This document shows positions 1 through 8,655 of a DNA stretch of 21,153 nt, one piece after another. The DNA is taken from positions 1 to 21,153 of the forward strand of contig JBBBWG010010989.1 of NCBI GenBank assembly GCA_037176905.1. Reading direction: 5' to 3'. This DNA is from Azolla pinnata (taxonomy: Eukaryota; Streptophyta; Polypodiopsida; Salviniales; Salviniaceae). The translations under genes were made by a program, and so were the position numbers. The number at the start of each line of letters is the position of its first letter. The first letter of the stretch is position 1. Below the pieces are notes generated by a model. It was not told where the DNA came from, did no database searches, and saw only the letters and a list, made by a program, of their open reading frames with translations.

Positions 1-67
<67 letters not shown>

Positions 68-247
68 AGGGAGAGAGAGAGAGAGAGAGAACATTGGGAT
101 CGAGTTTTACTAACCCCAACGTATAAGTTTGTGTTTGATTGTCTGAGGTACTTTGGGCGTATAACATATTTTGGAGCTTGCGGAATGGTTTTTCCTCATT
201 TTGATGGGGCTTTTCTAAAGTATCTTGATATATATATATGTAGAAGC

Positions 248-289
<42 letters not shown>

Positions 290-712
290 ATTGGGATCGA
301 GTTTTACTAACCCCAGCATATAAGTTTGTGTTTAATTATCTGAGGTACTTTGGGCATGTGGCATATATTTGGAGCTTGCGGAATGGTTTTTCCTCATTTT
401 GATGGGGCTTTTCTAGAGTATCTCGACATATATGTAAAAGCAATGGAGAGAGAGAGAGAGAGAGAGGGAGAGAGGGAGGGAGAGGGAGAGGGAGAGAGAA
501 AACATTGAGATTGAGTTTTACTAACCCCAACGCAGAAATTTGTGTTTGATTATCTGAGGTACTTTGGGCATGTGGCATATTTTGGAGCTTGCGGAATGGT
601 TTTTCCTCATTTTGATGGGGCTTTTCTAGAGTATCTCAACATATATATAAGATAAGAGGAAAGTTGATTTTGGCGGTTTTCTAGAGTTATGTTGTATGGG
701 AACTTTTTATCC
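1..712 (+). repeat. Three-unit tandem repeat with (GA)n linkers and closing tail (locus A)
   Basis: Three copies of a unit of about 150 bp start near 91, 288 and 502. Each begins close to ACATTGGGATCGAG and runs through GAGGTACTTTGGGC, GGAGCTTGCGGAATGG and CCTCATTTTGATGGGGC. The units are separated by (GA)n tracts at about 1-90, 251-287 and 445-500, the last with GGGA interruptions. The third unit has no GA linker after it. It runs instead into a tail at about 645-712 that contains GATAAGAGGAAA and GTTATGTTGTATGGGAAC. The same head and tail recur near 7858-8260. No coding capacity is seen. The family is unidentified and could be a satellite-like or non-autonomous mobile element. Confidence 0.85.
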
Positions 713-839
713 CCCAGGTGAGTTTAAGTTATGTCGTTTTGTACTGCGGCACCTTAGAAAGGTTGCCCTTGCCACATCGCTACTTTTAATATAACCAAAC
801 ATTTCCAAAAAAAAAAGGAAAAAAAAAACATCGATAGAA

Positions 840-2040
840 TTCGATCGGTGGAAAAACCTCGAGAACGCTCGAATCTCAGCCGAGGGCCCTAGATTTCTTC
901 CACAATTGCAAATGTTGATCCTCGGTGGGCTCCCCCCCGATTTGATCTCCATCACAGTACAGAACATTGGCTGGTGTTATAAGAATCAAGAAACGACAGT
1001 ACACATCGTCCCACTCTTCGGACCCCAGTATATGGACCCCGAGTTCATCGATGCCTTTTGACGCCCTCCAAAGGAGCTGATCAGTCGTCGACAAAGTGCT
1101 GGATCGAGCTCTCGAAGCACCAAAGCCCTGCTAAGCAACATTCGATGCGATTGCTCGCGTGTTTACAGACCAAGCGGCGGAAACGAACAAGTGGACAACA
1201 TATGCTTTCCGAGTTTTCACATCCCTGTCACGATTTAGCTCCGAGAGAGCCAAGATTCCTCGGGCGGTTGCGAGAAGAAGTAATTACCTATGGGCTTGGC
1301 CTAAAAACAAAAAACAACCAAACCGAATGGATTCAAGCACGACGCAGGGCGGATTAGTTCTGCAACCAGCTACATTTATACTGGCATCTTCTGATGCATA
1401 TACGAGAGAAAGCGCTTCAACAAACCAGCGACTGCAGCATCTGGCGATCTCCAGAGGAAAAACCAAACCACGTCGCGATCTGATGTTCAAACGAAACAGG
1501 AGGCGGAGTCGCAAAGCATCCGAATCGAAAAAAGTCATGAGGATTATATCGTCCCCATCATCATCATGTCCGATCGACTGAATTTCGCAAGCAACCAATG
1601 GCCATACAAAACCGGCGATGATGATTATTCGAACGTTGGGAGCTCTGCAAAAAAAACAAAAAACAAAAAAACATTATCTCGTTTGCATTCTTCGACAGAA
1701 GAAGCGAATTGTGGCTCGCAGAGGACCACCTCTGCAAAACAGTATAGACCACCACATGCTCCCATGTCCCAACGATTCCGCACCACTGATTTGTCATATC
1801 GACCCACATGTAATGAATCGTTTACGACAACCATGGATCAGAGTCTTCGCACTAAAAATCTTTCTGGCATTTGCTTGCCAAGTTTAGTCGGCATAACTTG
1901 CTTCTTTTGCAACAAGACAGGTTATATGAGACACACCTTGGTGGACTGCCAATCAAAATGTGCAACATTTTCGGCATCATTCTCAGCATTTAGGTCAAAT
2001 TCTATTGAAATGATATCGTACATTTCCGTTTACTGAAATG
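840..2040. other. Unassigned unique stretch, CpG-richer, possible gene remnant
   Basis: This stretch has visibly more CpG than the AT-rich DNA around it up to about 1640, and then grades into AT-rich sequence. Several overlapping short open frames exist on both strands. The most protein-like is on the minus strand at about 1120-876; it is open for roughly 80 codons and reads LGVHILGSEEWDDVY near its middle. No domain is recognised, no splice-consistent gene model could be built, and an A-rich tract around 1650-1672 interrupts the stretch. It could be an exon of an unrecognised gene, a decayed gene or plain intergenic DNA. Confidence 0.25.
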
Positions 2041-2523
2041 ATTGAAATGTAAGAAGACCTAGTAATTATCATTAGCAAAAGGTAAAAGAAAATTACAAAC
2101 AATCCCAAGATTGGGATTACAAATGTTTTGGCTTAAGTCTAATGATCAAAGTATTACATGCTTAAATTCATCAAACCAGAAGCCTAATTGGATTTAAGCC
2201 CTTGTTAAGAGAATTCATCATGGGAGAATTCAGGTTTTGGCTTTGGGCTTAAATGACAAAGAGTGCCCGGAATCATTAAGAGAATTAGGGTTTTGGCTTT
2301 GAGCTTTTAAATCACTTCCCCTCCCCCAAGATTAGAGATAGGGTTTTGTGGATGGTTTTGAAGAGAAATTAGGGTTAGGACTCGCCCAGAGATGGCTTGG
2401 ATCAAAAAATTAGGGTTTACAATATTTGGCATCCTCTGCCTGCCTTAAATTTCATGCATCCTAGTCATATTTTCGCGACAGCATTTAGGTCAAATTTCAA
2501 CCAGAACATAACGAAATATGATT
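2041..2523. other. AT-rich intergenic DNA with repeated TTAGGGTTT-like words
   Basis: This lies downstream of the PBCP-like gene. The plus strand carries four short TAGGGTTT/TTAGGG words (about 2285, 2338, 2368 and 2409). It also has two or three degenerate copies of a GTTTTGGCTTTGGGCTTAAATGA-like phrase near 2128, 2232 and 2291. The phrase GCATTTAGGTCAAATT occurs at about 1987 and again at about 2483, which suggests an old duplication or insertion between them. No gene is seen. Part may be the 3' UTR of the minus-strand phosphatase gene. Confidence 0.35.
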
Positions 2524-2683
2524 TCAAGCTGCAAGGACATTTTCTTGTCCATCAAATCTATCAACTACTAACATGTCCCCTTCATATAGAATGAAGGAAC
2601 AATCAACCAACATGGGAACATCAACTTCTTCAATTCCGTGTTTCTTGTTCAGCTGCTCATTTGAATCCTCTGTGGGGTGATAC
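2524..2683 (-). other. Possible alternative last coding exon of the PBCP-like gene
   Basis: A consensus acceptor (TTTGCAG) precedes this stretch. The last standard exon contains GTGTAAGTG, in which the stop codon TAA lies inside a good splice donor. If that donor is used (exon end 2956, intron 2955-2684), the frame continues in phase for 52 residues to a TGA at 2526-2524. The added tail contains KKHGIEEVDVPMLVD and ILYEGDMLVVDRFDGQ. I do not recognise it in known PBCP proteins, which end soon after GGKLDDVTV. It may instead be 3' UTR with a chance open frame. Confidence 0.4.
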
Positions 2684-5600
2684 CTGCAAATCTCATTGTT
2701 TTATAGTGTGTTTACATACGCATGTTGATGCATACAAATATGAGTATTCAGATGCGTGAAGGTAAGCCAAATTCTGAGCACAAGCGCTCCTTGAAATCGA
2801 ATAAATTGCTGAAGGATAAATGGTAGGAATTTACAAGGGGGGATTTCAAATTTACTCTTGAAAATCCACTATTCACAAGGAGATTTGTTCAGGGGTGAGA
2901 TAAGTGGCGCTAGACAGTGGTTTAATATACAAAAACATTTGCTAGCATCACTTACACAATGATGTCCCTGTTTACCACGAGTGCAGCTAGCACCGTGATA
3001 TCGTCCAGCTTCCCACCTGGATCAGCATAAGCACACATGTAATATATCATGCCAGAGAATCTGAGAAGAAGAAGAGAAAGCAACCTACTAGAGTGACGAA
3101 GGATTTGCTTGCTTACCTGTAAGTTTCTGTCCAAGGATTTTCTTCCATAGTGGCAGATCGTAACCCTGGAAAATCATCGCAAGTGTCAACACATGTACAA
3201 CAGATGTTGGAAATAAAATGTAGCAAATTGTGCGTGTCAATGTTTTCTATTGCCTGAAATATGGCTTCTCGGCTGTAGGGTGACTCATATTTTGAGTCAT
3301 TTGCATTCTTGCTTGCAAGCGAAGCTACAGCTGTAGCTGTACAGTATAGAACAAAGTTAATTGATAGGTGTCCCATAATTAGTTAAGGATACCAAGGAAT
3401 TTCAGGAGGCCTCTGATACCTATCCCCTGTGCATCTTTCATTTCAGAATTACAAATTGGTGCAACCAAAATTTCAATGTCTTTGTCATAAACATTGTCGA
3501 AGAGACCATCTGAGCCCACAATAATGACATCTCCGTCCTGCACATCTATTTCATACATCTGGACAATACTTCAAGCTTAGAAACTTTAGTTTAACAGCAA
3601 GACAAGAAAAACCCGCTTGGCGATACAGGACAGGTATATGAATTCTCATCCATTAGTTCATTAATCTATTATAAACCAAGCCACATGTCCATAACGAAGC
3701 TGACAGACAGGTATGTAACTATGTGAAGATTTTCCGCTTGTATACGCCTAAATGCATGCATGCAACTTTCTGTTTAAAAATTCAAGGTTTAAGCTACAAT
3801 GATGTATTCATGCAGACAGATAACAGATAACTCATGAAACAAATGTGAATTAAATGTACCTAATGCACGCACATTGACTTTACGTTCTTCAGGAAAAATA
3901 ACTTTAGGAGTGATAGAACAAAAGCTCAGAACAACATTCCTTTAGTGCTCAACTAGCGTATTCAGTGGACAACCTTAAGCTATCTAAAAGACATGTGGAA
4001 ACAGTGAATCCCCTCTTTCATCGAGCTAAACCTAGGAGGACATAAATTGACCAATTTGATAAGTTTCCATGATCCCAAACAACAATGGCGACTTAAGTGA
4101 GACTACAGTTTACGTGCAATTTTGGAAACATGACTTTGAAGCTGTCATAAACATGCAGTGGTTTATCGAGGCAACCTAAGGAAAGCATTTTCTGTCACAA
4201 CAAGTTCATGAATTTGACGATATTGATCGAATGGTCTATTCTTCAGTGAAACATGATACCTTGGCATCCTTAGCTTTTTGGGCACCTTTCTCAGAACTGA
4301 GTTGATATGGACAATCAAAATAGTGTTGCTGAGTAGCAGTTGCAAATATTATTTTACCTGCACTATTTCCACTTCAAGTAAGTAAATTTTACAGACACCT
4401 GTAAGATGAAACTTATACAGTGTTATGGGGGCAAAACCTTCTCGCAGAAGACGTAAACCACAATCTCCGAGATTTGCAATGCGAAGAATGCCATCCTTAC
4501 TGGCTAATGTGACTATAATACTGCATTTCCAGATAGTAAAGATCAGTTTTTCTGTAATTTAAAACTAAAGAATAGCAAAATTTCCGGAAAATCAGCAATA
4601 ATTCATTCATTGGGTGAAATTCACAAAATCATATCCTATATGCTCTGGGTGATAGAAAATTTTCTGTAAAAATGATTGGCCCAGGATGGGAATATATACA
4701 AGTGTCTCATAGCTGCCCGAGGAATTGGCAATGCTATTGCAGATTAAATCACATGAGTGTCTGGGAGTTTCATGTAAATCATATTTAAGATCTGCATTGT
4801 TCAAACAGGCTTGCAGGGCCATCCAAAACAGCCCTTGCATAATTCTGTTTATTCATCATGCGAACTAAGATTTTTGAGCTTAAACAAAATGCAACCTTTC
4901 ACGTATTTTCCATGAGTTACAAAACTACTCTACTTTTCCAGTTACTGTATAGAGTTGTCAAAACCTTAGATTTATCCAACGAAACTCGACCTCACATACT
5001 TAATAGACCATGGCTATCACACAAAATATAAGGCTTGCATGAGAAATATACAAAAAAATAATAATAATAATAAGGCAGACGGAAAGGACCTACGCTGTCG
5101 CTGCTCCGATGGCAGATGTTGCTTCATCAGCTTTTTCCATTATTTTCCTTGGGCAGTTCCCAACCTGCAAAAATCGCAAGTGTAGACAGTTTTAATCACT
5201 CATTTATGTTACAATGACGTAACGAGTAGACATAATTGGTAAGAACTCATTCACGTGCCAACAACAAAATAGGTATGGCATACCTCTTCCTTACCAACAG
5301 CTGCCAATGCATGTTGCATAAGCTCCCGAGAGAACAAAGCAGGATCCACATTTTCTTCAGCCCAGCTTATGGATGAGTAAATAAGAATTTCCAATCAGTC
5401 ATTGTGTGGGTGCATTAAAAGTATACATACACATTTGACTCACCCAGACACTCCATCTGCAACTCCGAGGACTCCTCCATTGAAGTCACTTATGAAGAAA
5501 GCATCTTCTCCACCTTTCTCGACCTAGGATATGAAATCGTTAGAATTAACATCATGAATGTTTGACGACTAACCGCAAAACACACAAATTTGAATGCCCC

Positions 5601-6349
5601 AACAACGATACCTTCTCCGGATGTGGAATCACGGCACTGCCAATGTCCAATGCCAGACCTGACCTATTCAAGATAGAAGGAAATCCATCAAACTAAAGTT
5701 TTTCTCACTTTGAATTCTCGCAAAACTATGTGCGCCGCAGCTCAAAGTCGGATGATTTAGCAAGCACTCTGTCAATCTGGCTGGAGAAAGTGCAAGGACG
5801 AGAAAGAGGCAATCTAGGAGGTAGATTGCGAATGCAAACAAGACCTCTTGATTCTGGACCGTCGTATAAACGGAGACGATTACCATCGCTAATTTCGAAC
5901 AGTGGAAGAAGGCAATCACCGAATTTCGAACGAACGATGGAAGAAGAACCTAAACTTGCTTCTAGGACGTCTACTTCTGCAAAATCCGCTCCCAAACAGA
6001 GCCAGGAACCGCAGTTTCTCGTTCTCGAAAACCGAAAGCGATCAGGGTTTCCAGGGTTTTATCGCGTTCTATTCTGTCAGCATGCGATTAGGAGGCAGGC
6101 GGGAAGGAGGAAGAGCGGACCAGACCTGTGATGAGAGGCGGGAGGTTCAGCTTCGAGGAAGGAAGGAACGGCGCAGAAGCAGGGGGAATGCACGATCCAT
6201 CGCCGGAGACTGAGCGGAGGGCGCCGTCTTGGGGAGGGGGGGAAGGTGGGGGTGGAGATCATCGGCGAGAAACGATCCGGAGCGAGCAGGTGGAGGCATG
6301 GCGTCTGCAGGGCCATTCTGCTGCTGCAGCACAGAGCTTGGATCGCCAT
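2524..6349 (-). CDS. PBCP: Photosystem II core phosphatase, chloroplast PP2C (PBCP / PP2C26 type)
   Basis: Family role: a Mn/Mg-dependent Ser/Thr phosphatase of the chloroplast that dephosphorylates PSII core proteins (D1, D2, CP43) and affects thylakoid stacking. Exons read on the minus strand, all junctions in phase: 6349-6126, 5663-5612, 5523-5444, 5365-5284, 5164-5094, 4520-4438, 4357-4260, 3558-3420, 3336-3254, 3165-3117, 3016-2952. This gives 341 residues. Residues 1-75 are Ser/Pro/Arg-rich with almost no acidic residues, a good transit peptide. PP2C motifs seen are GGEDAFF (D99), VADGVSGW (D115-G116), IANLGDCGLRLLREG, FDCPYQLSSE, GSDGLFDN (D247, D251) and GGKLDDITV (D325-D326), closely following Arabidopsis PBCP as I remember it. 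The intron after exon 9 starts with GC. A donor overlapping the stop codon allows an extra exon 2683-2524 and a 393-residue form, so the gene is drawn to 2524; the family usually ends near the shorter stop. The identification is firm; exon 1 and the last exon are the least certain. Confidence 0.88.
4521..5093 (-). other. Intron 5 of the PBCP-like gene
   Basis: This 573-base intron has donor GTAGGT and acceptor ATGCAG, and contains a short ATA-repeat near 5057. A 77-codon open frame inside it (4840-4607) has no recognisable domain and is best read as chance. Confidence 0.75.
5664..6125 (-). other. Intron 1 of the PBCP-like gene
   Basis: This 462-base intron separates the transit-peptide exon from the start of the phosphatase domain. 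The donor is CACAG/GTCTGG at 6126/6125 and the acceptor is GAATAG/GTCAGG at 5664/5663. This pair keeps the frame (…HHR-SGLALDIG…); an acceptor 5 bases further on, at GTCAG/GTCTGG, would break it. Open frames inside it on both strands look like chance. Confidence 0.7.
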
Positions 6350-6420
6350 AGCCGCCGACGGAGAGAGAGAGAGAGAGAGAGAGAGAGCTCTGTCTGAGAG
6401 AGAGCTCGAGATGTGCATGC
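6350..6420 (-). promoter_or_regulatory. CT-rich probable 5' UTR / core promoter of the PBCP-like gene
   Basis: Reading along the gene, a (CT)n tract of about 14 dinucleotides at 6388-6361 lies a few bases before the ATG at 6349-6347. CT-rich tracts are common in plant leaders, and GA/CT repeats are binding sites of BPC (GAGA-binding) proteins. No TATA box is obvious. Whether it is transcribed leader or promoter cannot be told from sequence. Confidence 0.5.
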
Positions 6421-6423
6421 CCG

Positions 6424-6429
6424 CACGTG
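6424..6429. promoter_or_regulatory. G-box (CACGTG)
   Basis: A perfect palindromic CACGTG, in the extended form GCACGTGC, lies about 75 bases upstream of the PBCP start codon at the edge of the hexamer array. G-boxes are bound by bZIP and bHLH factors such as HY5 and PIFs, and are common in light-regulated chloroplast genes. That fits the gene, but a single 6-bp match next to CATGTG repeats can also arise by chance. Confidence 0.4.
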
Positions 6430-6990
6430 CGAGCTGCATGTGCATGTGCGTCCATGGACATGTGGATGTGCATGTGGGGATGTGCATGTGGGGATGTGCA
6501 TGTGGGTGTGGCGATGTGGATGTCCGTGCCCATGCCCATGCCCATGCTCATGCCCATGTGGGTGTGGGCATGTGGATGTGCATGTGGGTGTGTGCATGTG
6601 GGGTGTGCATGTGGATGTCCATGTCCTTGTAGATGTGGCGATGTGGATGTCCATGTCCATGTCCATGTGGCGATGTGGATGTCCATGTGGATGTCCATGT
6701 CCATGTCCATGTGGATGTGGCGATGTGGATGTCCATGTCCGTGTCGATGTCCATGTCCATGTCCATGTGTGTGGGCATGTGGGTGTGGATGTGGATGTGT
6801 ATGCGGGGATGTGTGGATGTGCATGTGCATGTGCATGTGGGTGTGGATGTGTGTACATGGACATGTGGATTTGGGTGTGGGGATGTGGAAGTGCATGTGG
6901 GTGTGTATGTGTGTACATGGACATGTGCATGTGCATGTGCATGTGGCGTGGGGATGTGGATGTCCATGTGCATGTGCATGTGTGCACCGG
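6430..6990. repeat. Degenerate hexanucleotide array (CATGTG / GATGTG / GATGTC / CATGTC)
   Basis: About 560 bp is built almost wholly of 6-bp words on the pattern NATGTN, mostly CATGTG, GATGTG, GATGTC and CATGTC. Higher-order phrases recur, such as GGATGTCCATGTCCATGT and GTGTACATGGACATGTG. Because the period is a multiple of three and the words lack in-phase stops, long false reading frames appear on both strands (His/Thr/Pro-rich on the minus strand, Cys/Val/Met-rich on the plus strand). Runs such as (CATGTG)n alternate purine and pyrimidine perfectly. The array lies directly upstream of the PBCP-like gene. Confidence 0.9.
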
Positions 6991-7344
6991 TTCCACAATT
7001 TGGTGGTGGAGGAACCGTGAAAAGTTTGGTTTTTCTTTTTATGCCAAGAAATCATTATTTGCAGTGAACACTGACCGATGATGTTTACTGTGAGTTGGTT
7101 AATGATAGAGTCTTTTGGGTGCAAAGTAAAGTTTTAGATACACATGGCATACGACTCGACTCGTATAAGCGAATGGTGTTATAGAGTTCTTACAATGCAG
7201 GATGGATGTCTTCTCATCTTCCTCTTCTTCGTGCAAAACGTGTTTCTTGTTTGCGGTGCTATTGGTGGGTTTGCCTTTGCAAATGGTGTTCAAAATGAAT
7301 GACATATTTCAAGCGGTACATGCGGTCCTATGTACGGCAATCAA
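6991..7344. other. Unique intergenic sequence, nothing recognised
   Basis: AT-rich single-copy-looking DNA lies between the hexamer array and the SINE-like element. Short open frames on the minus strand have no recognisable features. No RNA gene or repeat was seen. Confidence 0.4.
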
Positions 7345-7465
7345 TAAAAGGTATTAAGGAATCAGTGGACATTATATTTCCCCCGGACTTGAACCCAAAA
7401 TCTCGTATCATATAATGAGAAAGTCTAACCATTGACATAGCTAATCATGACATGAAATGTTAAAG
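7345..7465 (-). mobile_element. tRNA-like SINE head
   Basis: Read on the minus strand, TAGCTATGTCAATGG (7443-7429) followed by TTAGAC resembles a pol III A box in tRNA context. GGTTCAAGTCC (7395-7385) matches a B box. The boxes are spaced as in tRNA genes, but the arms do not pair as a functional tRNA and no anticodon arm is evident, which is the pattern of a tRNA-derived SINE. The outer limits are estimates: no clear target-site duplication was found and the 3' end near TACCTTTTATTG is only a guess. Confidence 0.45.
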
Positions 7466-7857
7466 GTTACTTTCTTATAATATAATGATTATTGTATTTA
7501 GAGAAAACTCTAGAACTTTCTAAAACATTCTATAACATTTTAGAGCATCCTAAAATATTTTAGGTATATAACACTCCAAAACCTTTTAGAAATCTGTAGG
7601 CTAATCTATAGGTAATATTAAATGAGTTCGAATCAACACCAATCTTCAGCATTAAGTCTTTCTTGTATCCAACTCTTCTTTATACTCGTTCCATTTTAAT
7701 AAGCCCACTATTCTTTTATCAACCTACTCTTCTATCTTCTTCTCTTCACTTATATATTCATTCAATCATTCAATCTCTTGCTTGGTTTAGACACAAAAAC
7801 TCTTGGCACAGGTTCGAATTTTTGCCATGTTGCTGAAAGGTAAATTGATAGCTACAT
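7466..7857. other. AT-rich intergenic DNA with short degenerate CTAGAACATTCTA-like repeats
   Basis: Around 7500-7600 the words TTCTAAAACATTCTA, CATTTTAGAGCATCCTA and CCTTTTAGAA repeat loosely and partly as inverted pairs. The rest, 7620-7857, is pyrimidine-rich unique sequence. No gene is seen, and there is not enough evidence to assign a mobile-element family. Confidence 0.35.
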
Positions 7858-8031
7858 CATAGCTGTGGGAAATGTTTTCCTCACAATTTTTGATGGGCTC
7901 TCATTGAAAGCGATAGAGTTTTACCGACCCCAGTGTAATAAGGTTGTGTTGGATTATATCTGAGGTAACTTGGGCATGTGATATATATTCGGAACTTGCG
8001 AAACAATTTTTCTTATCTCAGTAAATAAATA

Positions 8032-8062
<31 letters not shown>

Positions 8063-8134
8063 CAAGATAAAAGGAAAATTAGATTTCGACAGTTTTCACA
8101 GTTATATTCTATAAGAACTTTGTCCTCAAAGTTC

Positions 8135-8178
<44 letters not shown>

Positions 8179-8260
8179 ATATATAAGCAAGATAAGAGAA
8201 AAATTAGATTTTGACAGTTTTCACAGTTATGTTGTATAAGAACTTTGTCCTCAAAATTGA
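7858..8260 (+). repeat. Second locus of the GA-linked repeat family, with tail duplicated around (ATCT)n
   Basis: Positions 7858-7912 match the end of the monomer seen at 91-640 (TTTTCCTCA…TTTTGATGGG…GAAAGC). They join the next monomer head at about 7913 (ATAGAGTTTTACCGACCCC), with the GA linker worn down to a few bases. The monomer continues through GAGGTAACTTGGGCATGTG and GGAACTTGCG to about 8018. The tail (ACAAGATAAAAGGAAAATTAGATTT, GTTATATTCTATAAGAACTTTGTCC) lies at about 8063-8130 and again at about 8183-8255. An AT tract (8037-8062) and (ATCT)n (about 8137-8178) lie before and between the tails. It is more diverged than the copies at 1-712. Confidence 0.75.
8137..8178 (+). repeat. (ATCT)n microsatellite
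   Basis: About ten uninterrupted ATCT units sit between two copies of the GTTATRTTSTATAAGAACTTTGTCC tail, so the microsatellite probably grew inside a duplicated repeat tail. Confidence 0.95.
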
Positions 8261-8379
8261 GAGTCGGAGAGCCAGATTGAAGCAGATATTTGATAGCAAA
8301 GTTTTTTATTTTCTGGTTTTTCTTTCTATTGTCATGTTTGTTTTTAACATAAACATACATTTTTACAAAAGAAAACAAG

Positions 8380-8403
8380 AGAAAGAAAGAAGAAGAAGAA
8401 GAA

Positions 8404-8440
<37 letters not shown>

Positions 8441-8463
8441 AGAAGAAGAAGAAGAAGAAGAAG
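8380..8463 (+). repeat. (GAA)n/(GAAA)n purine tract in the leader region of the caprin-like gene
   Basis: GAA units, then about nine GAAA units, then GAA units again form an 80-base pure purine run that ends 190 bases before the start codon at 8656. It is probably promoter or 5' UTR of the caprin-like gene. Long homopurine mirror-type tracts can form intramolecular triplexes. Confidence 0.9.
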
Positions 8464-8491
8464 TAGCTCAACTAAACCCTCTTCTTCTCTT

Positions 8492-8542
8492 CTCTGCATT
8501 TCTAGGGTTTCCTCTCTGCATTTCTAGGGTTTCCTCTCTGCA
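8492..8542 (+). promoter_or_regulatory. Tandem 22-bp duplication carrying two telo-box-like TAGGGTTT motifs
   Basis: The 22-base unit beginning CTCTGCATTTCTAGGG occurs at 8492-8513 and 8514-8535, followed by a partial third copy. Each full copy holds TAGGGTTT (reverse of AAACCCTA). Another AAACCCT is just upstream at about 8473. Telo-boxes near transcription starts are common in plant genes for translation and RNA-handling proteins, which fits the gene downstream. Confidence 0.6.
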
Positions 8543-8655
8543 CAGACAGAGCTCACGCCATCGCCGCAGAGAGCTCGGGCTCCCCCTCCCTCGCCCCCTC
8601 CATCTCTGTCTTTCTCGCGCTCTCTCTCTCTCTCTCTCGCAGGAAGCGGCTCCCC

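Noticed and set aside
1566-2036. 156-codon plus-strand frame
   Set aside because: Composition is irregular, it crosses an A-rich tract, it has no recognisable domain, and overlapping frames of similar length exist on both strands.
6147-7124. Long His/Thr/Pro-rich (minus) and Cys/Val/Met-rich (plus) open frames of 140-325 codons
   Set aside because: They come from a 6-bp repeat without stops, are open in several frames on both strands at once and have no non-repeat domain.
7385-7443. Functional tRNA gene
   Set aside because: The A and B box words are present, but the arms do not pair into a cloverleaf and no anticodon loop is evident.
7500-7860. A worn LTR-type retroelement end
   Set aside because: The CTAGAA-like words recall some such elements, but no paired ends, primer site or coding remnant is seen, so no assignment is made.
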